Assembly (NCBI RefSeq): GCF_001461825.1
Contig: NZ_LLZC01000019.1
Span: 566,947 to 630,946 of the forward strand
Direction: 5' to 3'
Origin: Bacillus velezensis
GTDB lineage: Bacteria > Bacillota > Bacilli > Bacillales > Bacillaceae
DNA length: 64,000 nucleotides
Position numbers and translations under genes: made by a program. The first letter of the stretch is position 1; every line of letters begins with the position of its first letter. The notes under the pieces are model-generated. The model was not told where the DNA came from. It made no database searches and was given only the letters and a program-made list of their open reading frames with translations. Shown here piece by piece: positions 24,928 through 34,381 of this stretch.

Positions 24928-26340
24928 ATGTCAAGACATAAAAGAAAGGAACTTCGGCTGCCAAAAGAAGTTCTCACAGCCGCCTGGGCTATTGCACTGG
25001 GAGCAATCGCTCCAATGCTTGACTCTACGATGGTAAACATCGCCATCGACAAACTGACCAAAGACTTCAACACGACATTGGATACCATTCAGTGGTCCGT
25101 TACAGGCTATGTCTTAGCACTTGCGATTGCAGTACCCGTATCCGGCTGGCTTATGAACAAATATAACGGTAAGAAAATCTTCATCGGCTCAGTCATCGCC
25201 TTTGGTGTCATTTCTGTTTTTGCGGGGATGAGCCGTGACGTTTCCAGCTTCATCTTCTTTCGTTTGCTTCAAGGATTCAGCGCCGGCATTATGACTCCGC
25301 TTATGTCAACACTCTTGGTTAAAACGGCAGGTCCGGAAAACCTGGGAAAAGTGATGGCAATCGTCAGCACCCCTATGATCTTCGGCCCGATCTTAGGACC
25401 TGTCATCGGAGGCTTCATCGTCCAAGGCGCTTCATGGCATTGGATTTTTTACATCAACGTGTTCATCGTTTTGATTGCCGCACCGCTTATGATGAAAACC
25501 ATTCCAGACTTTGAACCATTCAACAAAGATCGTAAACTCGATATTTTCGGGATTATCAATTTGTCATTAATGAGCGCGGCATTGATTTACGCTATTACAA
25601 AAGCGGCGGATCATGCATCATTTAACAATAGCGACACCATTTTATGGGCGGACATCGGTCTTGTTTCAGCAGCCATTTATCTTGTATATAATCTGATCAA
25701 GAAAAACCAAACCGTGCTGCCTATGAATTTGTTTGCAAACAAGAGCTTCTTATCATCTTCGATCGGGTTGTTCTTAGCGAATGTTGCCATCATGGGGCCG
25801 ATGTTAATACTTCCGCTGTTTTTTCAAAACATTCGTCATTTCACGGCAGTCGGAGCAGCACTCGCTTTAATCCCTCAAGGAGTCGGAATGCTCGTGACTC
25901 GTCCGCTGATCGGAAAAATGATTGATAAAATCGGTGCGAAATACGTGGTTACGGTCAGTCTTGTTCTTTCGCTGATCGGATCTATCCCGCTTATTTTTAT
26001 CACCGATAACACAAGTATGATCTGGATTTCCGTCGTATTATTTATCCGCGGCACCAGTTTTGGAGGAATTATGCTCCCATTAATGAGTGACGCTTATACA
26101 GGCCTTGACAGCAAACAGCTTCCGGAAGCGGGTGTCGGTATTCATATGATTGAAAACCTCGGTTCCAGCTTTGGCTCAGCTGTGATCGCAACCGTTACCG
26201 CAACTGTCATACAAGGATTGCAGCCAACGATTCCGAACAGTTTAAAAGGCTACCATGCCGGATTCTTAATATCCGTCATCATCCTTGCGGCCATCTTCAT
26301 TCCAAGTCTGTTCCTTACCCATAAAAAGACTGCGATATAA
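24928..26340 (+). CDS. DHA2-family multidrug efflux MFS transporter
   Basis: A 470-residue protein with about 14 membrane segments, typical of the DHA2 (EmrB/QacA) group. Motif D1 near LDSTMVNIAIDKL, motif A-like GWLMNKYNGKKIFIGS, and motif C GPILGPVIGGFIV in TM5 mark it as a proton-driven antiporter. Substrate not predictable. Start follows GAGAGGAG. It is under the control of two operator copies shared with the upstream MarR gene, and ends at a strong terminator. Confidence 0.88.
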   Translation: MSRHKRKELRLPKEVLTAAWAIALGAIAPMLDSTMVNIAIDKLTKDFNTTLDTIQWSVTGYVLALAIAVPVSGWLMNKYNGKKIFIGSVIAFGVISVFAGMSRDVSSFIFFRLLQGFSAGIMTPLMSTLLVKTAGPENLGKVMAIVSTPMIFGPILGPVIGGFIVQGASWHWIFYINVFIVLIAAPLMMKTIPDFEPFNKDRKLDIFGIINLSLMSAALIYAITKAADHASFNNSDTILWADIGLVSAAIYLVYNLIKKNQTVLPMNLFANKSFLSSSIGLFLANVAIMGPMLILPLFFQNIRHFTAVGAALALIPQGVGMLVTRPLIGKMIDKIGAKYVVTVSLVLSLIGSIPLIFITDNTSMIWISVVLFIRGTSFGGIMLPLMSDAYTGLDSKQLPEAGVGIHMIENLGSSFGSAVIATVTATVIQGLQPTIPNSLKGYHAGFLISVIILAAIFIPSLFLTHKKTAI

Positions 26341-26355
26341 AGAACTTTTTAAAGT

Positions 26356-26384
26356 AAAAAACCCTTGCGCAGCAAGGGTTTTAG
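26356..26384 (+). terminator. Terminator after efflux gene
   Basis: AAAACCCTTGC-GCA-GCAAGGGTTTT, symmetrical, so active in both directions. The same stem recurs after tRNA-Val at 36402-36427. Confidence 0.85.
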
Positions 26385-26439
26385 TGAACGAAACTGATGA
26401 TTGTTGTTGACAGAGTCGGCCAACAATAGACAAAGCCTT

Positions 26440-26721
26440 TTACTCATTCACATTGCTTTTCATTAACCATTCTACTTCCGTTAATTCTTGTTTTTGAACG
26501 TCTTTTGTATGTTTTTTCGTAAAATGGACTTTAACAGCTTCTTCGTTTTCCCAAATCTCCCAAAGCATGATTTTGCGTTCTGATGGTTCGAGCGGATGAG
26601 CATGGAACTGAATACAGCCTTCTTCTTTGTTCGTTTCTTCCTCAAGTTTTTTGAATTCCTTCATTATTTCATTAAGGTCTTTATCACTGATGATTTTTAA
26701 GCATGCCGTTATGTAATGCAT
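26440..26721 (-). CDS. ABM-family small monooxygenase
   Basis: A 93-residue protein with the antibiotic biosynthesis monooxygenase (ABM) ferredoxin-like fold pattern: N-terminal MHYITACLKIISD, central EGCIQFHAHPLEPSERKIML and WEIWENEEAVKVHFTKKHTK. These dimers often oxidise quinones or act in stress defence. The start at 26721 follows AGAGGGGG. It converges on the efflux gene; an inverted TTGTTG...CAACAA at about 26405-26430 resembles the MarR operator, hinting at a link. Confidence 0.78.
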   Translation of the reverse strand: MHYITACLKIISDKDLNEIMKEFKKLEEETNKEEGCIQFHAHPLEPSERKIMLWEIWENEEAVKVHFTKKHTKDVQKQELTEVEWLMKSNVNE

Positions 26722-26798
26722 CGAAATTCCCCCTCTTCCCATCTTTTTATGGCTTTACATTATAACATCGAAACCGGCATACCGCATTCTCAACATAT

Positions 26799-26825
26799 AA
26801 AAAACCGTCCATAAAAAATGAACGG
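26799..26825 (-). terminator. Terminator after penP
   Basis: On the minus strand CCGTTCAT - loop - ATGGACGG followed by six T. Confidence 0.75.
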
Positions 26826-26831
26826 CAATGT

Positions 26832-27746
26832 TTATTTAAGGGCATTCAGAGCGACTTTTGCAGCCTCAGCGATAAGAGCATTATTATAATTGGCATCTTC
26901 CGTAAACCGGTTTGACAGGATTGCCAAAACAATTGGGGCTCTGTCAGGCGGCCAAACGATGGCAATGTCGTTTCGTGTGCCGTAGCTTCCGGCTCCGGAT
27001 TTATCGCCGACTTCCCATCCTGCAGGAGCGCCTGCCCGAATCAGTTCGTCGCCGGTAGCGTTGCCCTGCATCCAATCCGTTAAGATCGTGCGCTTGTCAG
27101 TCGTTAGAGTGTTACCCAAAGCGAAAGTCTTAAGATCAGTTGCCAGTGCTTTTGCGGTGCTTGTGTCACGACGATCCCCGGGAATCGCCGAGTTTAAATC
27201 CGTCTCGAATCGATCAGCTTTCGTTACATGATCCCCGATCTGTTTCAATGACTTTTCGAAACCTTTAGGGCCGCCAAGCTGCTGCAGCAATAGGTTCCCG
27301 GCGGTATTATCGCTGTAACGGACAGCGGCTTCTGAGATTTCTTTCAGGCTCATGCCTGTATCCAGGTGTTTTTCTGTGATTGGAGAATATGTAACTAAAT
27401 CGTCTTTGCTGTAGCGGATGATGGCATTAAGTTTTTCATTTGAGCTTTTCTTCAGAACAGCAGCCGCGGCCAGAACTTTATAAGTTGATGCGTAAGCAAA
27501 CCGTTCATTCGGCCGATAGGCGATTGTCTTGTTTGAACCTGTATCAATCGCATAAACCCCAAGCCTGGCATCAAATTTTTTCTCAAGCTGAACAAATTTC
27601 TGATTCGTTATACAGCTTGTCATTTTTGTGTCTTCTATAGACTTCGCTTCAGCATGCGCTGAGCCGAATAAAGGATTGAAACCGGTAAAGCTTAAACATA
27701 AAAGTCCAATGCATATTCCAACTTGTATTCCCGCTTTATTTTTCAC
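26832..27746 (-). CDS. penP: Class A beta-lactamase PenP
   Basis: A 304-residue secreted serine beta-lactamase. All catalytic motifs are present: STYK (Ser70, Lys73), SDN (Ser130), ExxLN in RFETDLNSA (Glu166) and KSG in GDKSGAGS (Lys234). The signal peptide ends in SAHA-EA, fitting signal peptidase I. Unlike the B. licheniformis enzyme, the lipobox Cys is missing (FTGFNP), so it should be released rather than lipid-anchored. It hydrolyses penicillins. ATG follows GGAGG at the right distance. No BlaI/BlaR genes are nearby. Confidence 0.95.
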   Translation of the reverse strand: MKNKAGIQVGICIGLLCLSFTGFNPLFGSAHAEAKSIEDTKMTSCITNQKFVQLEKKFDARLGVYAIDTGSNKTIAYRPNERFAYASTYKVLAAAAVLKKSSNEKLNAIIRYSKDDLVTYSPITEKHLDTGMSLKEISEAAVRYSDNTAGNLLLQQLGGPKGFEKSLKQIGDHVTKADRFETDLNSAIPGDRRDTSTAKALATDLKTFALGNTLTTDKRTILTDWMQGNATGDELIRAGAPAGWEVGDKSGAGSYGTRNDIAIVWPPDRAPIVLAILSNRFTEDANYNNALIAEAAKVALNALK

Positions 27747-28065
27747 ATTCAGGCCTCCTCATTAAAATGATTTTGTATACATCTTCTAATTAACATTACA
27801 AACAGGATGAAAGTCAATATATTTCCTGTGAATGATTAAATGCGCCGCCCTTGCCGCGTTTAAGTGTTTGCATGTTTCGTGTTCATCATCTATTTGTTAT
27901 CCCTCCGTGCAAATAAAAACGGACACCAATCAGAGCACAGTGATGCTGTGCAATGATCAGAGTCCGCAGGCTTTCCGTCTTGGACCTATATATGTTTCTC
28001 TTGCAGACTATAAAAATCATAAGTAAGTTAACAAACGCATTACCTTAATCTCGCCAGTAAAAAAA
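27747..28065. other. Intergenic stretch without a convincing gene
   Basis: About 320 bases upstream of penP. It includes the penP promoter region and, on the minus strand, a GGAGGG followed by a nine-codon ORF (MMNTKHANT) that is too short to call. I see no other feature. Confidence 0.4.
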
Positions 28066-28452
28066 TTATATCATTTTATATATTTCAATAAGATTATTAT
28101 CTGGATCTCTGAAATGAGCAACTCGTGCACGCCATTCCTGACGATCATGTGGTTCATTGACGCATTTAATCCCTTGCTTGTGCAGATACTCATACGTTTT
28201 ATCAACATCTTCTACCTTAAACTGAAGCAAAAATCTTGATTGCGCATCTCCGTCTAAAGATTTTCTTTCTTCTCCAACTATTTCAGCCATATTTTCTCGA
28301 GATAAAAGCTCTATTTTCGTTTCTCCATTATCGAAAAGTGCATATTCCATTTCCTTCTCTAACCAACTTATTGGAAGTCCTAATAAATCTTTATAAAACT
28401 CGACGCTTTTCTTAAAGTCATTAACCAATAGTCTAATTTGCAGCAACTTCAT
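28066..28452 (-). CDS. Glyoxalase/bleomycin-resistance (VOC) family protein
   Basis: A 128-residue VOC-fold protein with two beta-alpha-beta-beta-beta units. It starts MKLLQIRLLVNDFKKSVEFY, contains the linker segment SRFLLQFKVEDVDKTYEYL and ends VAHFRDPDNNLIEIYKMI, where the final Glu is the usual metal ligand. Function (detoxification or resistance) is not predictable. ATG follows GGAGG. Codon use is AT-richer than the backbone, and it opens the accessory stretch. Confidence 0.82.
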   Translation of the reverse strand: MKLLQIRLLVNDFKKSVEFYKDLLGLPISWLEKEMEYALFDNGETKIELLSRENMAEIVGEERKSLDGDAQSRFLLQFKVEDVDKTYEYLHKQGIKCVNEPHDRQEWRARVAHFRDPDNNLIEIYKMI

Positions 28453-28711
28453 ATTGAACGCCTCCTATATTTTTACTGGCCATTCATTTAATCATACAAT
28501 AGGGACCTGACAGCATTATGTCAAGTTTCCAAAAAAAATTTCCCATACTGCACCCAAATTTCGGATGAAAGCCTTCGGAGATTCATGAAACTGCGTTTGA
28601 TCAATTCACATTCGTAGTTTGAATTCTCCTCCTCTCCGCCGTGTAAGTCGCGCATCCGTAAACATCCGGCCGCCGCTCCCGTTAGTAATACCGCTGATAG
28701 AATTTTCCTTG

Positions 28712-29074
28712 TTATTGCTTCCCCTGTTTTTTGTATTCTGCGATTTCCTTAGGGGTAGCCTTCCGCACTCCGTCTGCGTCTGTCCTGTTTGCCACTTGAA
28801 CGCCTTCCATGTTTTTTATCTCGCTGACTATTCCCAAATGCTCTAAATACACATGATCACCAATCTTGAAACGATTCTGTTTGGCCCGCTCCTCGGTCAT
28901 GCTCCTGTATTCAGTCGCGGCTTTCATTTTTAATTCAGCCAGACACATTTGACAAAGTGTTACTGTTACAGAATTGCCGTTAAAATCAGTAAACGAAACC
29001 GATCTGACAGATTCCTTTTCCGGGTGCATCGTGCATGTTTTCTTCATAGGTGATAGCCGTGTAAATTCAATCAT
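28712..29074 (-). CDS. Uncharacterised protein with N-terminal Cys motifs
   Basis: A 120-residue protein. The first half has a possible metal site: Cys and His in KKTCTMHPEKE and a CQMC pair near residue 41. The second half carries a KOW/SH3-like stretch (FKIGDHVYLEHLGIVSEIKN). I do not recognise the family. It has a strong GAGGAGG site before ATG. It stands alone on the minus strand. Confidence 0.6.
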   Translation of the reverse strand: MIEFTRLSPMKKTCTMHPEKESVRSVSFTDFNGNSVTVTLCQMCLAELKMKAATEYRSMTEERAKQNRFKIGDHVYLEHLGIVSEIKNMEGVQVANRTDADGVRKATPKEIAEYKKQGKQ

Positions 29075-29384
29075 TCCGCTTCCTCCTCAAAAAAAGTCTT
29101 TTCGTCCCTCTCACATAACTCCGGATGAACGGGAAGTTCCATACACTCGCATTCGAACTGTCACGACACCGCCATCTGACGGATTTTCATACATCCTTCA
29201 TAGCTGCAAGCCTATATTCCTTTATATTCCCAATGCTTGCCGCACTTCCCTGTTAGGATGAAATTTCTAAAGCTGTTGACCAGTTTCCACATGTTGGTTC
29301 CATGCGAAAAGCCGTATCCCAATTCATACGGGTGAATTTCAGCCCTCTCATATGTGTGTATGCTTTGTAAAGGAGGTGCATCAC

Positions 29385-29480
29385 ATGATGTTCTAACAAC
29401 CGATTCAACCTGAACAAAGTGATTTAGTCGACAAAAAGATTGCCGAGAACAAAAAGAACGGTGAATCTAAAAGTAATTGA
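29385..29480 (+). pseudogene. Small ORF interrupted after three codons
   Basis: A perfect AAAGGAGGTG ribosome site precedes ATG ATG TTC TAA; beyond the stop the same frame continues as QPIQPEQSDLVDKKIAENKK and ends at TGA 29478. The natural reading is a small hydrophilic protein (about 31 residues) inactivated by a nonsense change. I do not recognise it. A sequencing error is possible. Confidence 0.45.
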
Positions 29481-29540
29481 TCTTTTTGAATATGGATTGT
29501 TAGTCAACGCATATTCCAAATTAATAAGATAAATAAAAAT

Positions 29541-29573
29541 AGACCCCCTCAAAGTTAATGGTGAGGGGGTCTT
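29541..29573 (-). terminator. Terminator downstream of the nucleotidyltransferase-like gene
   Basis: AGACCCCCTCA / TGAGGGGGTCT stem; on the minus strand followed by TATTTTTATTT. It lies about 100 bases past the stop of the gene at 29677. Confidence 0.65.
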
Positions 29574-29676
29574 GAGTATGCGGCCGATATTTCTTTATTG
29601 AACTCCAAACGAAGAGATGCAAAAATGGATTGAAGAGGTGATGATTTTGCCGCCATGTTAATGTACAAATATTTAA

Positions 29677-30147
29677 TTAATACTGTATCAGTTTATTCAA
29701 TATGTTAATTTTACTTTGATCTTTATTACTCTTCTTTGTTCTTCTATATCCATCTAATAAAGACATATTATAAACCTTGAGGTAATCATCAATAGTCAGC
29801 AAATGATATTTGGCTCCGTCATCTTCAAAAACCCCTAGGTTATGATAATCTACATCTGCAAATGGTTTTAAATCCTCAATGTAAGCAATGCCTATTTTAG
29901 TATTAGTTTTCCTAAATTCATGCTCATGTAAATCAACCAATTTATATCCTTGCAGTTCCATAATTTTTTTAAGTTTTTCCCACTTTTCCTCTAAAAATAT
30001 TAAAGGAATAAGGATGTCAATATCTTCTGGTGAAAAGTTCAACCCAGTTACCTTTTCAAGACCTAAAGAGCCATATAATAATGGGGTAATGTCTAACTCT
30101 TTATTAAGAGTTTTAGCTATATTTATAAATTCATTATACAATTTCAT
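29677..30147 (-). CDS. Nucleotidyltransferase-fold protein
   Basis: A 156-residue protein with a minimal nucleotidyltransferase pattern: LLYGSLGLEK followed by SPEDIDILIP (the GS...DxD metal site), and a third acidic residue in KPFADVDYHN. Similar small proteins are annotated as aminoglycoside nucleotidyltransferase-like, but the substrate is unknown. Very AT-rich codon use differs from the backbone, suggesting acquisition. The ribosome site is weak. Confidence 0.65.
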   Translation of the reverse strand: MKLYNEFINIAKTLNKELDITPLLYGSLGLEKVTGLNFSPEDIDILIPLIFLEEKWEKLKKIMELQGYKLVDLHEHEFRKTNTKIGIAYIEDLKPFADVDYHNLGVFEDDGAKYHLLTIDDYLKVYNMSLLDGYRRTKKSNKDQSKINILNKLIQY

Positions 30148-30224
30148 TTTATATCCTCAATTTTTGGCTATTTACTGCTCCTTGGAGTTTCTTTGGAATT
30201 TATTTTCACTTTAAAAGGATTCTT

Positions 30225-30557
30225 TTATCTCAATGGATCTCCTGAAGCTATATGCCAATGCAGATGCTTTGAATCCTGATAATCTCCTAAGTTTGTAAGC
30301 ACCCTGCAAGAACCACTTTCTTTTGTCACCTTCGCTGCAACCTTTTTAATCACACCCAGCAACTCGAGTAAAAGTTCATTGTCGTCTTCTTCCAAAGTGA
30401 TTAAAGAAGAGATATGTTTTTTAGGAATAGCAACAATATGCACCGGCCAAAAAGGTCTTGTATGATGATACGCCAATACATTCTCGGTTTCTAAAACTTT
30501 ATTTACTTTTGTTTTTCCGCTTAATACTTCATCGCAATAAAAATCTTCTGTCATCAT
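30225..30557 (-). CDS. HIT-family nucleotide hydrolase
   Basis: A 110-residue histidine-triad protein. The motif is HLHWHIASG, the usual HxHxH followed by a small residue. An earlier PVHIVAIPKKHISSL is also conserved. HIT proteins split nucleoside phosphoramidates or dinucleotides. Two ATGs (30557, 30554) follow AAGGGGGG; either may be used. It lies in the AT-rich accessory stretch. Confidence 0.8.
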   Translation of the reverse strand: MMTEDFYCDEVLSGKTKVNKVLETENVLAYHHTRPFWPVHIVAIPKKHISSLITLEEDDNELLLELLGVIKKVAAKVTKESGSCRVLTNLGDYQDSKHLHWHIASGDPLR

Positions 30558-30625
30558 TAATCCCCCCCTTACTTTTTAGCGTTGATCTTCATAGTCAATA
30601 TACAAATTTAACCCAATGCTCTACT

Positions 30626-30730
30626 TTATTTTTCACCTTTATCATTAAAATAAGAGAACCACAATAAACTTATGAACCCATCAGCTCCTATAATTGTAGA
30701 TATAATGTAAGTCCAATTAAGTAAATTCAT
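30626..30730 (-). CDS. 34-residue membrane-associated small protein
   Basis: A short ORF with an excellent AGAGGAGA site seven bases before ATG. The product (MNLLNWTYIISTIIGADGF onward) has one hydrophobic segment and ends with a charged tail. Not recognised; it could be a small membrane peptide or a toxin-type peptide. It is the only feature found in the 340 bases between the HIT and hydrolase genes. Confidence 0.4.
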   Translation of the reverse strand: MNLLNWTYIISTIIGADGFISLLWFSYFNDKGEK

Positions 30731-30894
30731 AAGCTTTCTCCTCTAAGAAATAATGTCTAAATAAAATGTTTACTCTTTATCGTATTGCTTTATAGAATTT
30801 TCCATTCCGTGCAATCCAGCCGCTTTTGATACGGTGTTTAAGGATTGCTACCTATTCTAACCAATACAAGACTGCCCTCATCTACTGCTTTTAA

Positions 30895-31644
30895 CTAAAC
30901 TAATTTTTGTATCTCTTTCAATGTATCTTTAATAATGTCAACAATAATCTGGGGTTGATCAACATGTAGACCGTGTGATGCATTCTTCACAACAATATGT
31001 TTGCTATTTGTTGATAAACGCAGAAAGTCTCTTTGAAATAGATTCCACGCAGCGAAGGATTCAGTTGTATGATAAGACTGTAAACCAGCGCTGACAACTA
31101 TAAGTGGGATATCTCCTAATGATGTGCATTTGTCTATTTGTTCAAAACTATCTTGAATTTCACTTAAAGAACCTTCTACCGAAAATTGATTAAAGTAAAG
31201 AGATCTTGTTTCTTCACTGAATAGTGGTGGCATAATTTTGTTTTGATCTTCATGGCAGGAATCTAAGAGAATAACCGCTGCTACTTCTTCTGGATATGTA
31301 CAAGCATATAATCTTACATTTGCTCCTCCAAATGAATGCCCTACGAGCATATATGGTGGTTTAATATTCGCATTTTGTAAAAGAGTACGAAGATTTTCAA
31401 CAGACTGCTTGCTGTCTTTTGGTCTATCGTCTTTTTCACTTTTTCCTAAACCTGCTCTATCGTAGATGAAAAATTGCGCAAATTTTGAAATTTCACCTTT
31501 TATAGGGTCCCAAGAAGCAGAAGGGCATCCGTACCCTGATTCAAATATGACTGTAATGTTTTCATTTTGCCTTTCAAAAAATTCGTAATAGAGCTTAATA
31601 CCACCAATATCTTGCATCTTGCCAGTATTGGTAATTTTATTCAT
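30895..31644 (-). CDS. Alpha/beta-hydrolase
   Basis: A 249-residue alpha/beta-hydrolase. The oxyanion region ESGYGCPSASW, the nucleophile elbow MLVGHSFGGANVRLYA (Ser near 106), an acidic residue after strand 7 and the catalytic His in VVKNASHGLHVDQP are all visible. Substrate unknown. ATG follows GGAGG. Low GC compared with the backbone. Confidence 0.85.
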   Translation of the reverse strand: MNKITNTGKMQDIGGIKLYYEFFERQNENITVIFESGYGCPSASWDPIKGEISKFAQFFIYDRAGLGKSEKDDRPKDSKQSVENLRTLLQNANIKPPYMLVGHSFGGANVRLYACTYPEEVAAVILLDSCHEDQNKIMPPLFSEETRSLYFNQFSVEGSLSEIQDSFEQIDKCTSLGDIPLIVVSAGLQSYHTTESFAAWNLFQRDFLRLSTNSKHIVVKNASHGLHVDQPQIIVDIIKDTLKEIQKLV

Positions 31645-31726
31645 ACAAAAACCTCCAGTGTTTAATCATTAGATTTATAGGTTAAAACGGGGCATTCTGT
31701 CTCTGATTTTTTTAGTCAAATGCCAT

Positions 31727-31889
31727 CATCTCATTCCAATAAACTCTTCTTCTCTAAAAAATACTTCTTTTAAACCCTTATCATCACTTAGAACACTATA
31801 TGCTACCCTAGAAATCGAGACTCTCTATGTAATAATGGGTATTCATCTAATCTGTCATTTTTTAAGATATTAGTTAAGATATTTATCAT
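31727..31889 (-). pseudogene. Degraded small gene with a frameshift
   Basis: From ATG at 31889 the frame reads NDRLDEYPLLHRESRFLG and stops at 31803; a shift of frame there continues as VAYSVLSDDKGLKEVFFREE to a stop near 31727. The smooth junction suggests one gene broken by an indel. Family not recognised. Judged by eye only. Confidence 0.35.
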
Positions 31890-31930
31890 TGTTCACATCT
31901 CTCTTTGTTAGAGTAAAGACGTGTTTAAAC

Positions 31931-32104
31931 TTAAACCATTTGAAACACGGCATACAATGCAACTTCAGCTACAAGCAAATAAATCATATATCTAGCATAA
32001 TTTAATACATCTTCATCAGTATTTTTCTCTTTTTTAAAAGTCCATGCAAATAAACCTAATACAGTTGCCACTAATGCGATTTCAATTATTGTTAATATTT
32101 ACAT
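31931..32104 (-). pseudogene. Small membrane-protein ORF with a stop as second codon
   Basis: A GGAGGAAGG site precedes ATG TAA; the same frame then continues for 55 codons as ILTIIEIALVATVLGLFAWT, a charged KKEKNTDED loop and a second hydrophobic stretch ending in VFQMV. Either the start is lost, or an ATA or ATT codon is used. The product would be a two-segment small membrane protein. Confidence 0.4.
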
Positions 32105-32247
32105 ACCTTCCTCCTAAAAAAGAACAGGGTAAATAGACTTATGTTAACTTTCATTCAATTAAGTCTCTTCAGTCAGGATTTATCTTATAAAAACTTTCCA
32201 CTTCTTCATGTTCATCACATTCAATGAGTTCAAAGCTGCCCGGTACA

Positions 32248-32445
32248 TTATACATTATTTTCCGTTAATATATCAATTCCGGTTAATAACTCACCTGCAT
32301 CTTGAATTACGCCATTTTCATCTTTTACACACTACAATTCATTATCTAAAAATATGTTCCAGCCTTTTAACTGGCTTAATATTTCCAATTCATTCAAACA
32401 CTGCCGAGTAATTCCTGCACTCCGGTTTCCCATCCATAAGCTCTC
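32248..32445 (-). pseudogene. Fragment of a protein gene with an internal stop
   Basis: Frame reads GNRSAGITRQCLNELEILSQ, LKGWNIFLDNEL, a stop, then CVKDENGVIQDAGELL and TGIDILTENNV to a TAA at 32248. There is no start. It is probably a decayed accessory gene whose relatives occur next to LXG loci. Family uncertain. Confidence 0.45.
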
Positions 32446-32591
32446 TTCTCAAATGCTTAATCACATAATTAAAAGGACAAAGAAGTGGGTCAAATGATTC
32501 ATTTTACCATTTTAGATAGTACATTGACCTTATTCCACATTCCTCCATGGTAAAATCTTGTTGAAGTATTTCGAATGAAAGGATTATGGTC

Positions 32592-34370
32592 ATGAAAGTT
32601 TTCGAAGCAACCACCCTCCTCGCCGCTGCCAAACAGCGTGCCGATGAATACAAAAAACTGCGCGGCCAGATGGTCAATCTGAAAAAAGCGTTTCAAGGTA
32701 TGGCTGACCTCGGTGACAGCGACTTCTCAGGCCGGGGCGCCAATAACATTAAAGCTTTTTTCAAGGACCACGCCGGCGTCACAGACAGCTGGCTTGATCT
32801 GATCGATATGAAAATCGCATTTCTCACAAGCCTTCCCGGCAAAGTCGAAGATGCCGGACTTTCCGGTTCGCATGTGGAAGAATCTTTTCTGGAGCACGAG
32901 CTCACCCACGCCCTCAGTAAATCAAAGGCAATTATGGAAGGGCAAAAAAAAGACATGGGGTCCATCCTCAGAGAGATCAAAGACATCATCTCGCTCGAAT
33001 TGTTTTCAACCGAAAGCACGGATCAGGAGCTTTCTTCAGCTGACAAAAAAAGAAGCGCAACAATACATAAGCTCGGCAAGCTTGACCACGATCTAACGAA
33101 AGAATACGCAGAAACCGAAGCAAACGAACAGTTCATCCAGGCCGACTTCCAGCAGCTCCAAAACGCCACGGGCAAAGGAAAAAGCGCCACGCCGCTTCAT
33201 TACAATGCCAAGGCGTACCGTGAAAGTGATATTCATAAGAAAAAAGGCGAGATTGCTAGGCATTCGGATGCTTATTTGACGATTAAAAAGGAAGAAGCGA
33301 AAGAGCGGGAAATCAAGGATCTGAAGAAAAAGCTGGCCGATGGAGTCACTGATCCGGATGAATACTTAGAAATCGCCAAAAAGGTTGGCTATGAGAATCT
33401 CACCCCTGAACAGCTTGAATTTGTTTCATTTCTGGAACAGCGTAAAGCTTTCATTGATAACGGAAAAGAAGCATTGCGAATCATAGGTGATGGCGCCAAA
33501 GGTCTGCTTGTAGGTGTATACGATCTTGCCAAGGATACCGGTGAAGGAGCACTTCAACTCGGACGGAATATTGGTTGGACAATTGACAACTTAAACAAAG
33601 ATCCTCAAAAAGTTCTGGATACTGTTCTGGAATACGACTATCTAGGTGTCTTTCAAAGTATGGTTGACACATTGAAGGATGATTGGGATAAAAAGATGAT
33701 TCACGGCGATGCATATACACGGATGCACTATGTTACTTACTTGGGCGGAAGTCTTCTGTTATTGAAAGGCGGAAAGTCCTCTGTCTCAACAGGCTCAAAA
33801 GATCTTGCTAAAGCTGGCGGCACAATTAAGAAAGGCGGAAAGTCTGTAAAACAGTTTTACAAATCTCCTGTCAATCGGTATACTCCTGCATTAGAAGGAA
33901 TCCTTCAAGATGCTGAGCATACTATTAACGTAAAAAATACACCACTCCTAAAAGGAATAGCCGATTCCACTAAAGATAGGGTACTCTTTAAATCAATCAA
34001 TGGTAAGTCATCAAAAAACAAGGCAGTTAAAAAAGGCCTTTCCAAAAAATCAAGAGAAGTTGCGCTTCCAAAGGTAGACACATATGAACAAGCTAGAAAT
34101 GAGGCGCTAAATCTAATTGGTGATTTAGGAATAGATTCAAAGCCTTTTATAGGTACTTTATCTAAAAGCGCAGGCTTTGGTAAAGTTACTGGCCGAATGT
34201 CTGAAGATAATAAAGTCCTTTGGAGATTAGATTATGATCCCGAAAAGGGACCTCATATAAATGTTGAGGATTATAGAAATGGAAAAGGAGATATGGCAAA
34301 GAAATATTATATACCTTTTAACGGAAACGAAGATACTTATAAATCCCTTTTAAAACATTTAAATAAATAG
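32592..34370 (+). CDS. LXG-domain polymorphic toxin
   Basis: A 592-residue secreted toxin. The N-terminal ~200 residues form a helical LXG domain (starting [20 protein letters not shown], all-alpha, no Cys), which directs export by the ESX/type VII (Yuk) system. A middle part has short hydrophobic Gly-rich segments ([33 protein letters not shown]). The C-terminal ~100 residues are the toxic tip: [20 protein letters not shown] and YYIPFNG resemble the tip of B. subtilis YobL-like nucleases. The coding style becomes AT-rich in the last third, as expected for exchangeable tips. ATG 32592 follows AAAGG; a second ATG at 32586 is too close. Immunity genes follow. Confidence 0.85.
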   Translation: MKVFEATTLLAAAKQRADEYKKLRGQMVNLKKAFQGMADLGDSDFSGRGANNIKAFFKDHAGVTDSWLDLIDMKIAFLTSLPGKVEDAGLSGSHVEESFLEHELTHALSKSKAIMEGQKKDMGSILREIKDIISLELFSTESTDQELSSADKKRSATIHKLGKLDHDLTKEYAETEANEQFIQADFQQLQNATGKGKSATPLHYNAKAYRESDIHKKKGEIARHSDAYLTIKKEEAKEREIKDLKKKLADGVTDPDEYLEIAKKVGYENLTPEQLEFVSFLEQRKAFIDNGKEALRIIGDGAKGLLVGVYDLAKDTGEGALQLGRNIGWTIDNLNKDPQKVLDTVLEYDYLGVFQSMVDTLKDDWDKKMIHGDAYTRMHYVTYLGGSLLLLKGGKSSVSTGSKDLAKAGGTIKKGGKSVKQFYKSPVNRYTPALEGILQDAEHTINVKNTPLLKGIADSTKDRVLFKSINGKSSKNKAVKKGLSKKSREVALPKVDTYEQARNEALNLIGDLGIDSKPFIGTLSKSAGFGKVTGRMSEDNKVLWRLDYDPEKGPHINVEDYRNGKGDMAKKYYIPFNGNEDTYKSLLKHLNK

Positions 34371-34381
34371 GAAGTGTTAAT

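Larger units (their letters stand above)
29075..29676. other. Gene-poor stretch with a broken small ORF and a terminator
   Basis: About 600 bases. Apart from the interrupted ORF at 29385-29480 and the hairpin at 29541-29573, I find no credible gene on either strand; short open frames here lack start signals. Confidence 0.5.

Noticed and set aside
27747-27830. BlaI operator before penP
   Set aside because: Only scattered TACA/TGTA matches, no proper palindrome, and no blaI/blaR gene nearby.
27846-27876. Nine-codon ORF behind GGAGGG upstream of penP
   Set aside because: Too short and without context; could be chance.
28555-28715. Minus-strand frame reading KILSAVLLTGAAAGCLRM, like a lipoprotein signal
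   Set aside because: No ATG, GTG or TTG start in frame, and it overlaps the end of the gene at 28712. Probably chance.
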